A stretch of 64,000 nt of DNA from Desulfomicrobium apsheronum (GCF_900114115.1 NZ_FORX01000023.1:1-64000), one strand, 5' to 3'; positions 28,317 to 37,872 are shown, counted from the stretch's first letter. Program-made: numbers and translations. The notes: generated by a model from the sequence alone, not told the origin.

Positions 28317-29807
28317 TCAGCGCTTTCCACCAAAGAGCGAACCCAACACTCCGCGCAGTATCTCACGACCAAGCTGGGTCCCGATGGTCCGTACCGTGCT
28401 CTTGACCAGAGCCTCGGCCACGCCCTGCCTGCGACCCGATCCCGAAAACCAGCCGCTGTCCGCCCCTTTGGCTTTGGCCTGTGTCTCGGCCTGTCTGACC
28501 TCTTCCGCCCGGGCCATGGACTCGTGCGCCCTGACCTGCAAAAGCTCGAAAGCCGATTCCCGGTCCACGGCCGCATCGTAACGCCCCTTCAGCGGAGAGC
28601 GGGACAGTATGGTGGCCCGTTCCTGTTCCGTCAGCGGGCCGATGCGCGAATGGGGCGGACGGATAAGAATCCGCTCGACCATGCGTGGCCTGCCTTTTTC
28701 ATCCAGTGCGGAAACAAGGGCCTCGCCAGTGCCGAGACTGACAATGGCCTCGCCGGTATCGAAGGCGGGATTGGCCCGAAAGCTCTCGGCCACGGCCCGC
28801 ACTGCCTTTTGTTCCCGTGGCGTATAGGCTCGCAGGGCGTGCTGGATCTTGAGGCCAAGCTGCCCCAGGATCTGATCCGGGACATCCGCCGGGCTCTGGG
28901 TGATGAAATAAATGCCCACGCCCTTGGATCGGATCAGGCGGACGACCTGCTCGATCTTGTCCACCAGGGCCTTTGGAGCATTGTCGAAAAGCAGATGGGC
29001 CTCATCGAAAAAAAAGACCATGACGGGCTTGTCCGGGTTGCCGACCTCCGGCAACTGCTCGAAAAGTTCGGCCAGAAGCCAGAGCAGAAAAGTGGCGTAG
29101 ATCTTCGGCGAGCGGGACATGAGACTTGAGGCGTCAAGTATGGAGATGACGCCGTTGCCCGAAAAATCGACATGCATGAGGTCACCAAGGTTCACCGCCG
29201 GTTCGCCGAAAAAGATGTCCCCGCCCTGCTCCTCCAGCACCAGCAACTGCCGCTGCAATGCGCCCACGCTGGCGGCGCTGATGTTGCCGTAGGTCCCACG
29301 CAGATCCGCCGCGTTTTTGGCCATGAATTCCAGCATGGCCCGCAGGTCCTTTAAATCAAGAAGCAAAAGGCCCTGCTCGTCGGCGATGCGAAAACAGGCG
29401 TACAGAATTCCGCTTTGCGTCTCGTTCACACCCAGCAAAGAAGAAAGAAGCAGCGGTCCCATCTCGGAGATGGTGCTGCGCAGGGGATGACCGCTTTTGC
29501 CAAAGACATCCCAGAAAACAACGGGACAGCCCTGAAAGGAAAAGCCTTGCGCGGGCATGGCGGCCAGGCGCTCGTCGATCTTCGGATGAGACGTGCCCGC
29601 CACCGCGACGCCAGAAAGATCGCCCTTTATATCGGCCGCAAAGACCGGAACCCCCATCCGAGCATAGCTCTCCGCCAGCACCTGCAGCGTGACGGTCTTG
29701 CCCGTGCCGGTGGCCCCTGTCACCAGACCGTGACGGTTGCCCATGACTCCAAGCTGATAAAAACCCTGCCCGCCTGCCCCGCCAAGCAAAAAATCATTTG
29801 CGCTCAT
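28317..29807 (-). CDS. HerA-like ATPase, DUF853 (YjgR) family
   Basis: P-loop ATPase of the HerA/FtsK superfamily, about 496 residues from the ATG at 29807, chosen for its AAGGAGGGG ribosome site; upstream frame extension looks non-coding. Walker A is GATGTGKTVTLQ (about 32-43), Walker B is VFFFDEAHLLF, and a sensor-like FITQSPADVP follows. The C-terminal part is basic and ends in a glycine-rich stretch (GVLGSLFGGKR). YjgR relatives have no settled role; a DNA-translocating or repair function is inferred from the family only. It is divergent from the second YcaO gene. Confidence 0.9.
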   Translation of the reverse strand: MSANDFLLGGAGGQGFYQLGVMGNRHGLVTGATGTGKTVTLQVLAESYARMGVPVFAADIKGDLSGVAVAGTSHPKIDERLAAMPAQGFSFQGCPVVFWDVFGKSGHPLRSTISEMGPLLLSSLLGVNETQSGILYACFRIADEQGLLLLDLKDLRAMLEFMAKNAADLRGTYGNISAASVGALQRQLLVLEEQGGDIFFGEPAVNLGDLMHVDFSGNGVISILDASSLMSRSPKIYATFLLWLLAELFEQLPEVGNPDKPVMVFFFDEAHLLFDNAPKALVDKIEQVVRLIRSKGVGIYFITQSPADVPDQILGQLGLKIQHALRAYTPREQKAVRAVAESFRANPAFDTGEAIVSLGTGEALVSALDEKGRPRMVERILIRPPHSRIGPLTEQERATILSRSPLKGRYDAAVDRESAFELLQVRAHESMARAEEVRQAETQAKAKGADSGWFSGSGRRQGVAEALVKSTVRTIGTQLGREILRGVLGSLFGGKR

Positions 29808-30005
29808 GGCCCCTCCTTGAAGAGTGTACCGCCGTGTGATTACTCCCCACACGCATATCAAAGCGGGTGCCAAAAACAAAGGCCATTGACTTGCTCCAAA
29901 AGCCTCGTCACAACAACCCTCGAAACGTTGTTCATCGCGCCCAGGCACCGCTCCGCGCGCGATGACCCTTGAAAGCAACCCCAACCCGTCGCAATTCGGA
30001 CCAAT

Positions 30006-31724
30006 ATGATCAAGATACAACCCTGCCCCAAGGGCTACGTAACGGACCTGGATAAGACCTGCACACCCGAAGAAACCGTCACCCGGGCGCGGGAAGCCCT
30101 GGCAAACTCGGGCAAGCGCATCCTGGCCCAGACTCGGCGCATCGACACAGGTCGCCTCGGCATCCCGGTCTACATGTCCATCTGCGGCGAGGACGCCCGG
30201 GGCATCATGCCCACCCGCAAACAGATGGGCAAAGGCGCTTCCGCCCCCCAGGCCGAAGCCTCGGCGCTGATGGAGCTGGCGGAGAGGTTCAGCTATTTTT
30301 CCTACTGGAACAATCCCGGAAACTTTCAGTCCATGACCTGGTCGCAGGCACGGGAAGCTTTCGGCGACAGGCTTCTGCCCATCTCCTACATGCTTCAGTC
30401 CGTGACGGACGGAGTCTGCGAAGACGATGCGGCGCGCATCCTGGACCTTCTGCCCTGGCGTTTCGCGCCGGTCACGGACATCGGCGGCGAGCAGGAATTC
30501 ATGGCCCCGCTGGACTGGTTCAAGAAACTCAATGAATTCAATGGCTCATCCGCAGGAAACACCCTGGAGGAGTCCATGCTGCAGGGCGGTTGCGAACTGG
30601 TCGAACGCCATGTCTGCGCCGTCATCGACCGCACCCGGCAGGAAACGCCCAGCATCGATCCCGCCTCCTTCACCGACCCGGTCCTGATCGAGTTGCACGA
30701 TAAATTTTCCGCCAACGGCCTCAAAGTCTTTCTCAAGGATTTCAGCCTGGGCCTGCCCGTGCCCACGGTGGCGGCCCTGGTCATGGACCCGGCCACCTTC
30801 CCGCACAAAAGCGAGATCGTCTTCACGGCGGGCACGGCCTCATCTCCCGAAAAGGCGGCCATCCGCGCCCTGACGGAAATCGCCCAGCTCGGCGGGGATT
30901 TCGAGACCTGCAGCAATTACGAAGCCTCTGGCCTGCCCAAGTTCACCCACCCGGACCAGTGCGCGTGGCTGACTTCCGGCGCGATGGTCTCCATCCACTC
31001 CCTGCCTTCGAACACCAACGCGGATATCGCAACGGAACTCGAAAACTTCTGTGCGCGGCTCAAGGACCAGGGCTTCACCTTTTTCTCCGTGGACACCACG
31101 GTCAAAGAACTCGGCATCCCCGCCAACTACAACTTCGTACCCGGATTTTTGTTCCGGGAGCGCACGCCCATGGCCTCCCTGGGTCTTTTCGTAGGCCGCG
31201 TGCTGGCCGAGGACATGGACCCCGAACAGGCCCAAGCCGGGCTTGACGTGCTGGAAGAAATCCAACCAGATGCCCATTACCTGCCGTTCTTTCGGGGCCT
31301 CGTGGCCCTGCGTCAGGGCGAGATCGACCAGGCCGCGTCCTGGTTCGCCCGGGCCGAGCACCTGCAACCCGAAGCCGATGACCGGGGCCTGGCCGCGTTC
31401 TATCAGGCCTACGCGCTTTCCCAGCAGGGGCAGTGGGCCGGCACGATCCCCCATCTGGACCGCGCCGTGGAGTACTGCCCCGAGGTCAAGGAATACTTCA
31501 ACCTGCGCGGGGTGGCCTATTTCAAGCAGCAAGAATTCGCCGGAGCGGCGGCCAATTTCGAACTGGCCCTCGCTCTCGACAGCGGATCAGCCATGGACCT
31601 GGCCAATCTGGGTCTGTGTCATAAGTTCATGAACAACGCGGACAAGGCCCGGGAACTCCTGAGCGAAGCGCTGGCTCTCGATCCAGACCTGGAATTCGCC
31701 CGCACCCATTTGAACGAACTTTAG
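30006..31724 (+). CDS. YcaO-family protein with C-terminal TPR repeats
   Basis: 572 residues. The N-terminal half (about 30-400) is a YcaO domain with both ATP-binding signatures: SALMELAER (SxxxExxER) and QGGCELVER (QxxxExxER), each with the catalytic glutamates and arginine. The C-terminal 170 residues hold about four TPR-like helix pairs (e.g. YLPFFRGLVALRQGEID, FYQAYALSQQGQW, YFNLRGVAYFKQQEF), a protein-binding scaffold. The start is an ATG at 30006 with a weak ribosome site. It precedes a MoaE-like gene by 18 bp. The pairing suggests sulfur or thioamide chemistry, but no substrate is evident. A second YcaO is at 20673. Confidence 0.92.
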   Translation: MIKIQPCPKGYVTDLDKTCTPEETVTRAREALANSGKRILAQTRRIDTGRLGIPVYMSICGEDARGIMPTRKQMGKGASAPQAEASALMELAERFSYFSYWNNPGNFQSMTWSQAREAFGDRLLPISYMLQSVTDGVCEDDAARILDLLPWRFAPVTDIGGEQEFMAPLDWFKKLNEFNGSSAGNTLEESMLQGGCELVERHVCAVIDRTRQETPSIDPASFTDPVLIELHDKFSANGLKVFLKDFSLGLPVPTVAALVMDPATFPHKSEIVFTAGTASSPEKAAIRALTEIAQLGGDFETCSNYEASGLPKFTHPDQCAWLTSGAMVSIHSLPSNTNADIATELENFCARLKDQGFTFFSVDTTVKELGIPANYNFVPGFLFRERTPMASLGLFVGRVLAEDMDPEQAQAGLDVLEEIQPDAHYLPFFRGLVALRQGEIDQAASWFARAEHLQPEADDRGLAAFYQAYALSQQGQWAGTIPHLDRAVEYCPEVKEYFNLRGVAYFKQQEFAGAAANFELALALDSGSAMDLANLGLCHKFMNNADKARELLSEALALDPDLEFARTHLNEL

Positions 31725-31742
31725 CGCCCGAAGGAGAAAAAC

Positions 31743-32105
31743 ATGGATATCAGCAAGAAAATCGCCGAGCTCAAGACCGAACCCGGATTCGGAGAAAACG
31801 TGGGCATGATCCTGGTGCACAATGGCGTGGTTCGCGCCTGGTCGCGCAAGGACAAATCCAAGGTCGGCCGGGTCAAGATCGAAGTCGATCAGGACAAGGT
31901 CGAAGCCATCCGCGCCGAGTTCGAAGCCCGTCCCGGCATCTTCAGGGTCGTGGCCGAAGCCAGAAGCGGTGAATACGTACCCGGCGACGACCTGCTTTTT
32001 CTGATCGTGGCCGGTGACATCCGCGAAAACGTCAAACCGGCCCTGAGCGATCTTCTGGACCGCATCAAGTCCGAAGCCGTGAGCAAGCAGGAACTTGCCC
32101 AATAA
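31743..32105 (+). CDS. MoaE-like molybdopterin synthase large-subunit homologue
   Basis: 120 residues with the MoaE core pattern: VGMILVHNGVVRAWSR near the start, a conserved acidic helix KVEAIRAEFEARPGI, then GDDLLFLIVAGDIRENV and the C-terminal DRIKSEAVSKQE. The last block matches the position of the two lysines that in MoaE contact the sulfur-donating MoaD and the substrate. The usual His-Arg-x-Gly (HRxGxL) block is changed to EARSGEY, and the chain is shorter than standard MoaE (about 140-150), so it may be a divergent, non-canonical version. AAGGAG ribosome site. It follows the YcaO-TPR gene by 18 bp; no MoaD is nearby. Confidence 0.75.
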   Translation: MDISKKIAELKTEPGFGENVGMILVHNGVVRAWSRKDKSKVGRVKIEVDQDKVEAIRAEFEARPGIFRVVAEARSGEYVPGDDLLFLIVAGDIRENVKPALSDLLDRIKSEAVSKQELAQ

Positions 32106-32124
32106 AATGGAGAATCCCCAAAAC

Positions 32125-33717
32125 ATGAAGCGTCAAACCCTTTTTGCGTTGATCATTCCGATCATTCTTGGCGCCTTCCTTGTCGCGTCCACGGCCGCCA
32201 CGGCGGCCACGGACGCGCCAATTCCCACCGGCGGCACAACCTTCGACTACGCATGGCTCAAGGGCCGCGCCCGGGCCCTGGCCGCCACGCCCCATGTCAA
32301 CCACGAAGGGGAACTGCCCAAGGTTCTGCAGAACCTTACCTGGGACGACTACATGCAGCTCTCCTTTGATTCGGAGCATGCGCTGTGGCAAGGCGAGAGC
32401 TCTCTTTTTCACGCCGAGCTCTTTCACCTCGGACTTTACTTCAAGACCCCCATCACCATCTATGAGTTACAAGATGGAAAGGTCAAAGAGATCGACTACA
32501 CCCCGGACCTCTTCAAGTACGGAAAATCCGGAATCAAGGGCAAGGACCTGCCAAAAGACCTCGGTTTCGCCGGTTTCCGCTTCCGATTTCACACCGACTG
32601 GAACCGCGATCTGGTGGCCTTTCTGGGTGCGAGCTACTTTCGCGCCGTGGGCGGCGAGATGCAGTACGGCCTGTCCGCCCGTGGCCTGGCCGTGGACACG
32701 GCCTTGCCCAGAAACGAGGAGTTTCCGCTCTTCACGCACTTCTGGCTGGAAAAACCCCGCCCGGGAAGCGACACCGCCACCGTCTATGCCCTGCTCGATT
32801 CACCCAGCGTCACCGGCGCCTACCGTTTCGACATCCGCCCCGGGCAGACCCTCGGCATGAAAGTGGACGCCGCCCTCTATCCGCGCAAAACCATCGAACG
32901 TCTTGGCGTAGCACCCCTGACCAGCATGTTCCTGACCGGAGAGAACGACCGCCGCATGGGCTACGACTGGCGGCAGGAGATCCACGACTCCGACGGGCTG
33001 GCCATCCACACCGGCAACGGCGAATGGATCTGGCGCCCCCTCGAGAACCCACCATTCCTGCGCTTCAACGCCTTCATGGATCGCAACCCGCGCGGCTTTG
33101 GCCTGTTCCAGCGCGATCAGAATTTCGATCACTACCAGGACGACGGGGTGTTCTACGACAAGCGCCCCAGCGTCTGGGTGGAACCGGTGGGAGACTGGGG
33201 CGAGGGCTCGGTACAACTGGTCGAGATCTCCCATGTCGATGAAACCTTCGACAACATCGTGGCCTTCTGGAACCCCGCCGCACCGGTGGAGGCAGGACAG
33301 GAGCTGCTCTTCAGCTACAACCTTCACTGGGGCACGCAGCCACCCATGCCGGGCCAGCTGGCCCATGTCGTGGACACCTTCACGGGACTTGGCGGAGTGG
33401 TCGGCCAAAAACGCGTCTATTACAGCAAACGCTTCGCCGTGGACTTCACCGGCGGCGATCTGGCCATGATCGCCAAGGACAAGAAGATAACGCCGGTCCT
33501 TGAGACTTCGGCCGGCCGCATCGAACTGACCTCGGTCCGTCCGCAGCACGCCATAAACGGGTTTCGATGCATGTTCGACGTGGTCCCGCCCGACGAAAGC
33601 CAGAATCCCATCAACCTGCGCCTGCACCTTGAAGCCGACGGCCGACGCATCAGCGAAACCTGGGTCTACCAGATGACGCCCCCGCCCATGCAGGAGCGTA
33701 CGCTCTATAATCCCTGA
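32125..33717 (+). CDS. opgG: Periplasmic glucan biosynthesis protein (OpgG/MdoG family)
   Basis: Secreted protein needed to make branched osmoregulated periplasmic glucans, working with the OpgH glucosyltransferase. About 530 residues from the ATG at 32125 with a signal peptide (MKRQTLFALII...AATA, about 1-27); a start 18 bases earlier is possible. OpgG family blocks: FDYAWLKGRARALA, SLFHAELFHLGLY, GFRFRFHTDWNRD, SYFRAVGG, GLSARGLAVDTA, FPLFTHFWLEKP and FMDRNPRGFGLFQRD, all near the usual positions. No opgH follows; the gene ends in a strong terminator. UDP-glucose from galU would supply the pathway. Confidence 0.93.
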   Translation: MKRQTLFALIIPIILGAFLVASTAATAATDAPIPTGGTTFDYAWLKGRARALAATPHVNHEGELPKVLQNLTWDDYMQLSFDSEHALWQGESSLFHAELFHLGLYFKTPITIYELQDGKVKEIDYTPDLFKYGKSGIKGKDLPKDLGFAGFRFRFHTDWNRDLVAFLGASYFRAVGGEMQYGLSARGLAVDTALPRNEEFPLFTHFWLEKPRPGSDTATVYALLDSPSVTGAYRFDIRPGQTLGMKVDAALYPRKTIERLGVAPLTSMFLTGENDRRMGYDWRQEIHDSDGLAIHTGNGEWIWRPLENPPFLRFNAFMDRNPRGFGLFQRDQNFDHYQDDGVFYDKRPSVWVEPVGDWGEGSVQLVEISHVDETFDNIVAFWNPAAPVEAGQELLFSYNLHWGTQPPMPGQLAHVVDTFTGLGGVVGQKRVYYSKRFAVDFTGGDLAMIAKDKKITPVLETSAGRIELTSVRPQHAINGFRCMFDVVPPDESQNPINLRLHLEADGRRISETWVYQMTPPPMQERTLYNP

Positions 33718-33747
33718 CCTGCGGGCCTGTACCGAAAAATGAGCATG

Positions 33748-33783
33748 AAAAAAGGGCTTTGGCACACGCCGAAGCCCTTTTTT
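33748..33783. terminator. Bidirectional terminator between opgG and the glycosyltransferase gene
   Basis: A 12-bp perfect stem (AAAAAAGGGCTT / AAGCCCTTTTTT) with A-run and T-run on both sides, between two convergent genes. It serves opgG on the plus strand and the family 2 glycosyltransferase on the minus strand. Confidence 0.92.
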
Positions 33784-33805
33784 CACGGTCAGTCCGTCAG
33801 TCTGG

Positions 33806-34636
33806 TCAAAGGCCGCGCATGACCTCTGCGGTCAGCTCCCGCACCCGCACCGCTTCCTCATCCTTGCCGTGCTTGATGCAGCCTTGAGCATAAAGCCGCA
33901 CCCTCTCCCGCAGCGCCGCCTCGACCATGATCCGCTGCTCGCCGCCAAGCGCCATGCTCCGCAGCAGATCGATCATGGCGTAGATGCGGTACAAATCAAG
34001 ACCGATGATACGCCGCGAGAGCTGATCCGCGTGCCCTCCTGTCTTGACCGTCAGCGCCTCGGGCACCAGCCCCACTGGGTGGCGCGCCCCCACGCGCAGC
34101 CACAGGCTATAGTCCTCGCAGGCGGGCAGGCGTTCGTCGAAGGGCCCGAGCTCACGCCACAATTCGCGGGTGAACATGACGCAGGACGGACTGATCAGGC
34201 ACAATTCAAGAGAACGCTCCAGAAACCATCCGGCAGGCTTGGCATGCTTGAAACGGGGGTTGACCCTTTGCCCGTTCCTGATCCAGATTTCTTCCGTCTG
34301 GCAGATCGCGAACCCGCTCTCGGCCATGAAGCGGATCTGCTTTTCGAGCTTGTCCGGCATCCAGTAATCGTCGGAATCCAAAAGAGCGACGTATCTGCCG
34401 CCGCTGGCCGCTATGCCCAGGTTGCGAGCCGCGCTGACCCCTTTATTTTCCTGATGCATTCCCGTAAGCCGGGGATCGTCGAATTCGGCCAGCACCGAAG
34501 CCGTCGCGTCGGAGGAGCCGTCATCGACGACAAAAAGCTCAAAATCGGTCCAGGTCTGCCCCAGCACGGAGGCAACGGCCCGGCCCAGAACATCCGCCCG
34601 GTCGTGGGTGGGAATAATCACGGAAACACATGTCAT
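33806..34636 (-). CDS. Glycosyltransferase family 2
   Basis: GT-A-fold sugar transferase, about 276 residues, probably acting on lipopolysaccharide or another surface glycan. The N-terminal UDP-sugar site VSVIIPTHDRADVLGRAVASVLGQT is followed by the metal-binding region VVDDGSSD (DDG) and the DxD-like LLDSDDYW. The acceptor region contains LPACEDYSLWLRVGA (the ED-type catalytic base). I use the ATG at 34636, directly before the first beta strand; an ATG three codons earlier is possible. Its start codon overlaps that of the divergent gene at 34635. Confidence 0.9.
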   Translation of the reverse strand: MTCVSVIIPTHDRADVLGRAVASVLGQTWTDFELFVVDDGSSDATASVLAEFDDPRLTGMHQENKGVSAARNLGIAASGGRYVALLDSDDYWMPDKLEKQIRFMAESGFAICQTEEIWIRNGQRVNPRFKHAKPAGWFLERSLELCLISPSCVMFTRELWRELGPFDERLPACEDYSLWLRVGARHPVGLVPEALTVKTGGHADQLSRRIIGLDLYRIYAMIDLLRSMALGGEQRIMVEAALRERVRLYAQGCIKHGKDEEAVRVRELTAEVMRGL

Positions 34637-35735
34637 GAGAAGCATCCAGGTCGTCAATGTACGGTGGTTCAACGCCACAGCCTGGTACGGAATGTACTTG
34701 AGCCGCCTCCTGCGCGAAAGCGGCCATGAGGTCCTGGTCCTGGGGCTGCCGGGCACCCTGTCCGCCCGCAAGGGAGAGGAATGGGGGCTGCCCATGCGGC
34801 TTCTGGACCTGAACACGGCCACGCCCTGGGGCATAGCCTCGCTGCATGGCAAACTCAAGCGGCTGGTGCGCGAGTTCAGGCCCGACGTGGTCAACTGCCA
34901 CCGGGGCGAGAGCTACCTGCTGTGGGGTCTCATCAAGAAGGAACTGGGGGGGTTCAAACTGATCCGCACGCGCGGCGACCAGCGCCTGCCCAAGGCGAAT
35001 CTCGTCAACCGCTGGCTGCACAATGACGTCAGCGATGCGGTCATCACCACCAACTCGCCCATGACCCGCCATTTCAGGGATGTCTTTAAGGTGCCAAAAA
35101 ACAAGCTGCACCAGATTCTCGGAGGAGTGGACACCGACACGTTTCACCCCGACCCCGCCGCCCGCACCCGCATCAGGGCCGAACTTGGATACGGTGGCGG
35201 CAATTTCGTGGTCGGACTCCTGGGCCGCTTCGACCGGGTCAAAGGCCAGCACGAGCTGATCCAGGCCGTATCCCGGCTGCACGCACAGGGGATGCAGAAC
35301 ATCCGCCTCCTCTTGCTCGGCTTCGACTCGGCCACGCCGGAATCCACGGTGCGCGGCTGGATCACGGAGCACGGCATCGACTCCATCACCACCATCACCG
35401 GCAAACGCCCCGACATCGCCGCCTGCCTGAACGCTCTCGATCTTGGCGTGGTCGCATCGCTCTGGTCCGAGACCATCGCCCGGGCGGCCCTTGAGATCAT
35501 GGCCACGGGCGTGCCGCTGATCAGCACCGATGTCGGCGTCATGCCCGATCTGCTGGAACCTGGGGCTCTTTTTGCCGCCGGGGACGTGGACGCCCTTCAG
35601 CAAGGCATCCGCTCCGTGGCCACGGAGCCCGGTCTGGCCGAATCCCTGCGCGAAGTGCAAGGCAGGCGCATGGCCGATCTTTCGGGCCGCGACTTTCTGG
35701 CCCAGACCCTGGCGGTCTACGAGGATGCACCATGA
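34635..35735 (+). CDS. Glycosyltransferase family 4, first copy
   Basis: GT-B-fold sugar transferase, about 366 residues, first gene of a plus-strand three-gene set. The N-terminal acceptor domain starts MRSIQVVNVRWF; the C-terminal donor domain starts near FVVGLLGRFDRVKGQHELIQA and ends with EIMATGVPLISTDVGVMPDLL, the E-x7-E-like sugar-nucleotide region of GT4. A GTG nine codons upstream is possible. Overlaps the next gene by 4 bp (ATGA). Confidence 0.92.
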   Translation: MRSIQVVNVRWFNATAWYGMYLSRLLRESGHEVLVLGLPGTLSARKGEEWGLPMRLLDLNTATPWGIASLHGKLKRLVREFRPDVVNCHRGESYLLWGLIKKELGGFKLIRTRGDQRLPKANLVNRWLHNDVSDAVITTNSPMTRHFRDVFKVPKNKLHQILGGVDTDTFHPDPAARTRIRAELGYGGGNFVVGLLGRFDRVKGQHELIQAVSRLHAQGMQNIRLLLLGFDSATPESTVRGWITEHGIDSITTITGKRPDIAACLNALDLGVVASLWSETIARAALEIMATGVPLISTDVGVMPDLLEPGALFAAGDVDALQQGIRSVATEPGLAESLREVQGRRMADLSGRDFLAQTLAVYEDAP

Positions 35736-36841
35736 AACGCGTCGCGCTCATGCTCCCGAAACTGAGCCGCTACGGCGGGGCCGAGCAATTCGGATACCGG
35801 CTGGCCGAATATCTGGCCACGCGATGCGCGTCGGAATTCGAGGTGACTTTCATCTGTGCCAAGCAGGACGGCCCTGCGCCAAGCGGCGTGCGGGTGATCC
35901 GGGTCGGCCGTCCGATACCGGGCAAGCTCGGCAAGGTCCTCTGGTTCGCAATGGCAGCCGAGGTCGCACGTCGCAGGGGAAAATTCGACGTGAGCGTGGG
36001 GCTCGGGAACACCGTCTTTCAGGACATCGCGCGCCTATCCGGCGGGCCGACCAGACTTTTCTGGAACTACTCCATCCGCGCCTATGCCCCGGGCCGGGAG
36101 CGCATCCTGAAGACCCTCACCAGGCAGCTCTCGCCAGGCAAACAGCTCGGCCGGATCATCGAAGGGCTGTGCGCGCGGCACACCCCCGTGCTGGTGGCCA
36201 ACTCCGAATTCGTGCGCGATCTGACCGTGCAGGCCTATGGCGGTCTTACGCCCGAAAACATCCGGCTCATCTACAACAAACCGGATCTTGGCCGCTTTTC
36301 CCCCGGTGACCCGGCCCTCAGGCCGGAGCTACGCCGACGTTTCGGTCTCCCGGAACAGACGGACCTGATCGTCACAGCGGGCACCAATTTTCGTTTGAAA
36401 GGCGTCCATGTCCTGATCAAGGCCCTGGCCCAGCTGCCGACATCGTTCCACCTGGCCGTGGCCGGCGGACGCGGCAGCCGCGACCTGAACGCCCTGGCCG
36501 AGACGCTTGGGGTGCGGGAGCGTGTCCATTTTCTGGGCCGGGTGGACGACATGCCCGCCCTTTATCAGTCCGGGGACATTTTCGTGCTGAACACCTTCTA
36601 TGACGCCTGCGCCAACGCCGTGCTCGAAGCCCTGGCCTGCGGCCTGCCGACCATCTCCACGGCCTGCAACGGAAGCTCCGTTTTCCTGCGCCCCGAAGCG
36701 GTCCTTGCCGACCCCACCGACGCCTCGGGGCTGGCCCAACGCATCAAGGCCCTGATCCACAACGGCTCCACCGCGCGCACCGACTACGCGCCGCGAAGCG
36801 GCCTTGAGCCCTACGCCGATCTCATCCGGGAATTTTCATGA
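35732..36841 (+). CDS. Glycosyltransferase family 4, second copy
   Basis: 369 residues, GT-B fold. Acceptor domain: LPKLSRYGGAEQFGYRLAEYL. Donor domain: VTAGTNFRLKGVHVLIKALAQL with the terminal FVLNTFYDACANAVLEALACGLPTISTACNG (the family's E-x7-E motif). It resembles RfaG/WaaG-type core transferases in its opening, but the acceptor cannot be deduced. Overlaps both neighbours by ATGA, so the three genes are translationally coupled. Confidence 0.92.
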   Translation: MKRVALMLPKLSRYGGAEQFGYRLAEYLATRCASEFEVTFICAKQDGPAPSGVRVIRVGRPIPGKLGKVLWFAMAAEVARRRGKFDVSVGLGNTVFQDIARLSGGPTRLFWNYSIRAYAPGRERILKTLTRQLSPGKQLGRIIEGLCARHTPVLVANSEFVRDLTVQAYGGLTPENIRLIYNKPDLGRFSPGDPALRPELRRRFGLPEQTDLIVTAGTNFRLKGVHVLIKALAQLPTSFHLAVAGGRGSRDLNALAETLGVRERVHFLGRVDDMPALYQSGDIFVLNTFYDACANAVLEALACGLPTISTACNGSSVFLRPEAVLADPTDASGLAQRIKALIHNGSTARTDYAPRSGLEPYADLIREFS

Positions 36842-37872
36842 CCAATCTTGCCACCTTCGAGCCCAGACGCATTCTTGTCTGCCAGCTGCGCCAGATCGGC
36901 GACGTACTGCTGACCACCCCGTCCATCAGGCTCCTGAAGGAGCGTTATCCAGACGCAACCATCGACGTCTTCACCGAAAAAAAATGCACGCCGGTGCTCG
37001 AAAACAATCCGCACCTGCGCAAGATATGGGCGCTAAACAAAAAAGAGCTGCCAAACTTTTTTGCCGAACTCAAATTCTATGCCCGCATAACCCGCGAGAA
37101 TTACGATCTGGTCGTGGATTTCCAGCAATTGCCGCGCTGCCGCTTCGTGACCCTCATGAGCCGCGCCAAGGTCCGGCTGTCCTACCCGCCGCCTTGGTAC
37201 AACCGGCTGCTCTACACCCACTGGGCCAAACCCGTGCCCGCCTATTCCGGCAGCTACCGCGCCAGCATCCTCGCTCCGCTGGGCATCACCTGGAGCGGAC
37301 AGGCCCCGGAAATTTTCCTGACCGAAGCGGAAATCGCCTGGGCGAAGGATTATCTGAGCACCCACGGTCTCACTCCAGGGGAATACATCACCCTGGACCC
37401 GACCCATCGCCGCACAACCCGCCTCTGGCCGTCCCGTCATTACGGGACCATGATCGGCCAGGTTCATGCCGCGCGGCCCGACCTGCGCTTCCTCATCCTT
37501 TACGGACCGGGCGAGGCGGACATGGCCCGCGAGGTGCTGGACCACTGCCCCACGCCCGAGGCCTGCGTATTTCCGGACACGGTCATCGGCCTGCGTCAGA
37601 TGGCGGCGGTGCAATCCCTGGCGCGCCTGCACGTCGGCAACTGTTCCGGGCCGCGCCATTTCGCCGTGGCCGTAAGCACCCCGACGCTGACCATCCTCGG
37701 CGCGACCAGCGGCGGCTGGCGCTTCCCGTCCGAGCAGCATGAGGACATCTTCGAGGACCTGCCCTGCCGCCCCTGCAATCAGAACACCTGTGCCCGCAAG
37801 GACCACGCCTGCCTGGAAAACCTGCCCCCGGAGCGGGTCGCATGGCGCATCCTTGGCGCCCTCGGTTCTTGA
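36838..37872 (+). CDS. Glycosyltransferase family 9 (ADP-heptose:LPS heptosyltransferase type)
   Basis: GT-B enzyme of 344 residues that usually transfers heptose to lipopolysaccharide inner core. Family marks: RRILVCQLRQIGDVLLTTPSIRLL at the N-terminus (the first Rossmann strand), PDATIDVFTEKKC, DLVVDFQQLPR, and near the C-terminus CVFPDTVIGLRQMAAVQSLARLHVGNCSGPRHFAVA (usual form GNDSGPxHxA; here GNCSG). A short C-rich tail (CRPCNQNTCARKDHACL) is typical. Last gene of the coupled set; together they suggest a core or O-chain segment. Confidence 0.93.
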   Translation: MTNLATFEPRRILVCQLRQIGDVLLTTPSIRLLKERYPDATIDVFTEKKCTPVLENNPHLRKIWALNKKELPNFFAELKFYARITRENYDLVVDFQQLPRCRFVTLMSRAKVRLSYPPPWYNRLLYTHWAKPVPAYSGSYRASILAPLGITWSGQAPEIFLTEAEIAWAKDYLSTHGLTPGEYITLDPTHRRTTRLWPSRHYGTMIGQVHAARPDLRFLILYGPGEADMAREVLDHCPTPEACVFPDTVIGLRQMAAVQSLARLHVGNCSGPRHFAVAVSTPTLTILGATSGGWRFPSEQHEDIFEDLPCRPCNQNTCARKDHACLENLPPERVAWRILGALGS

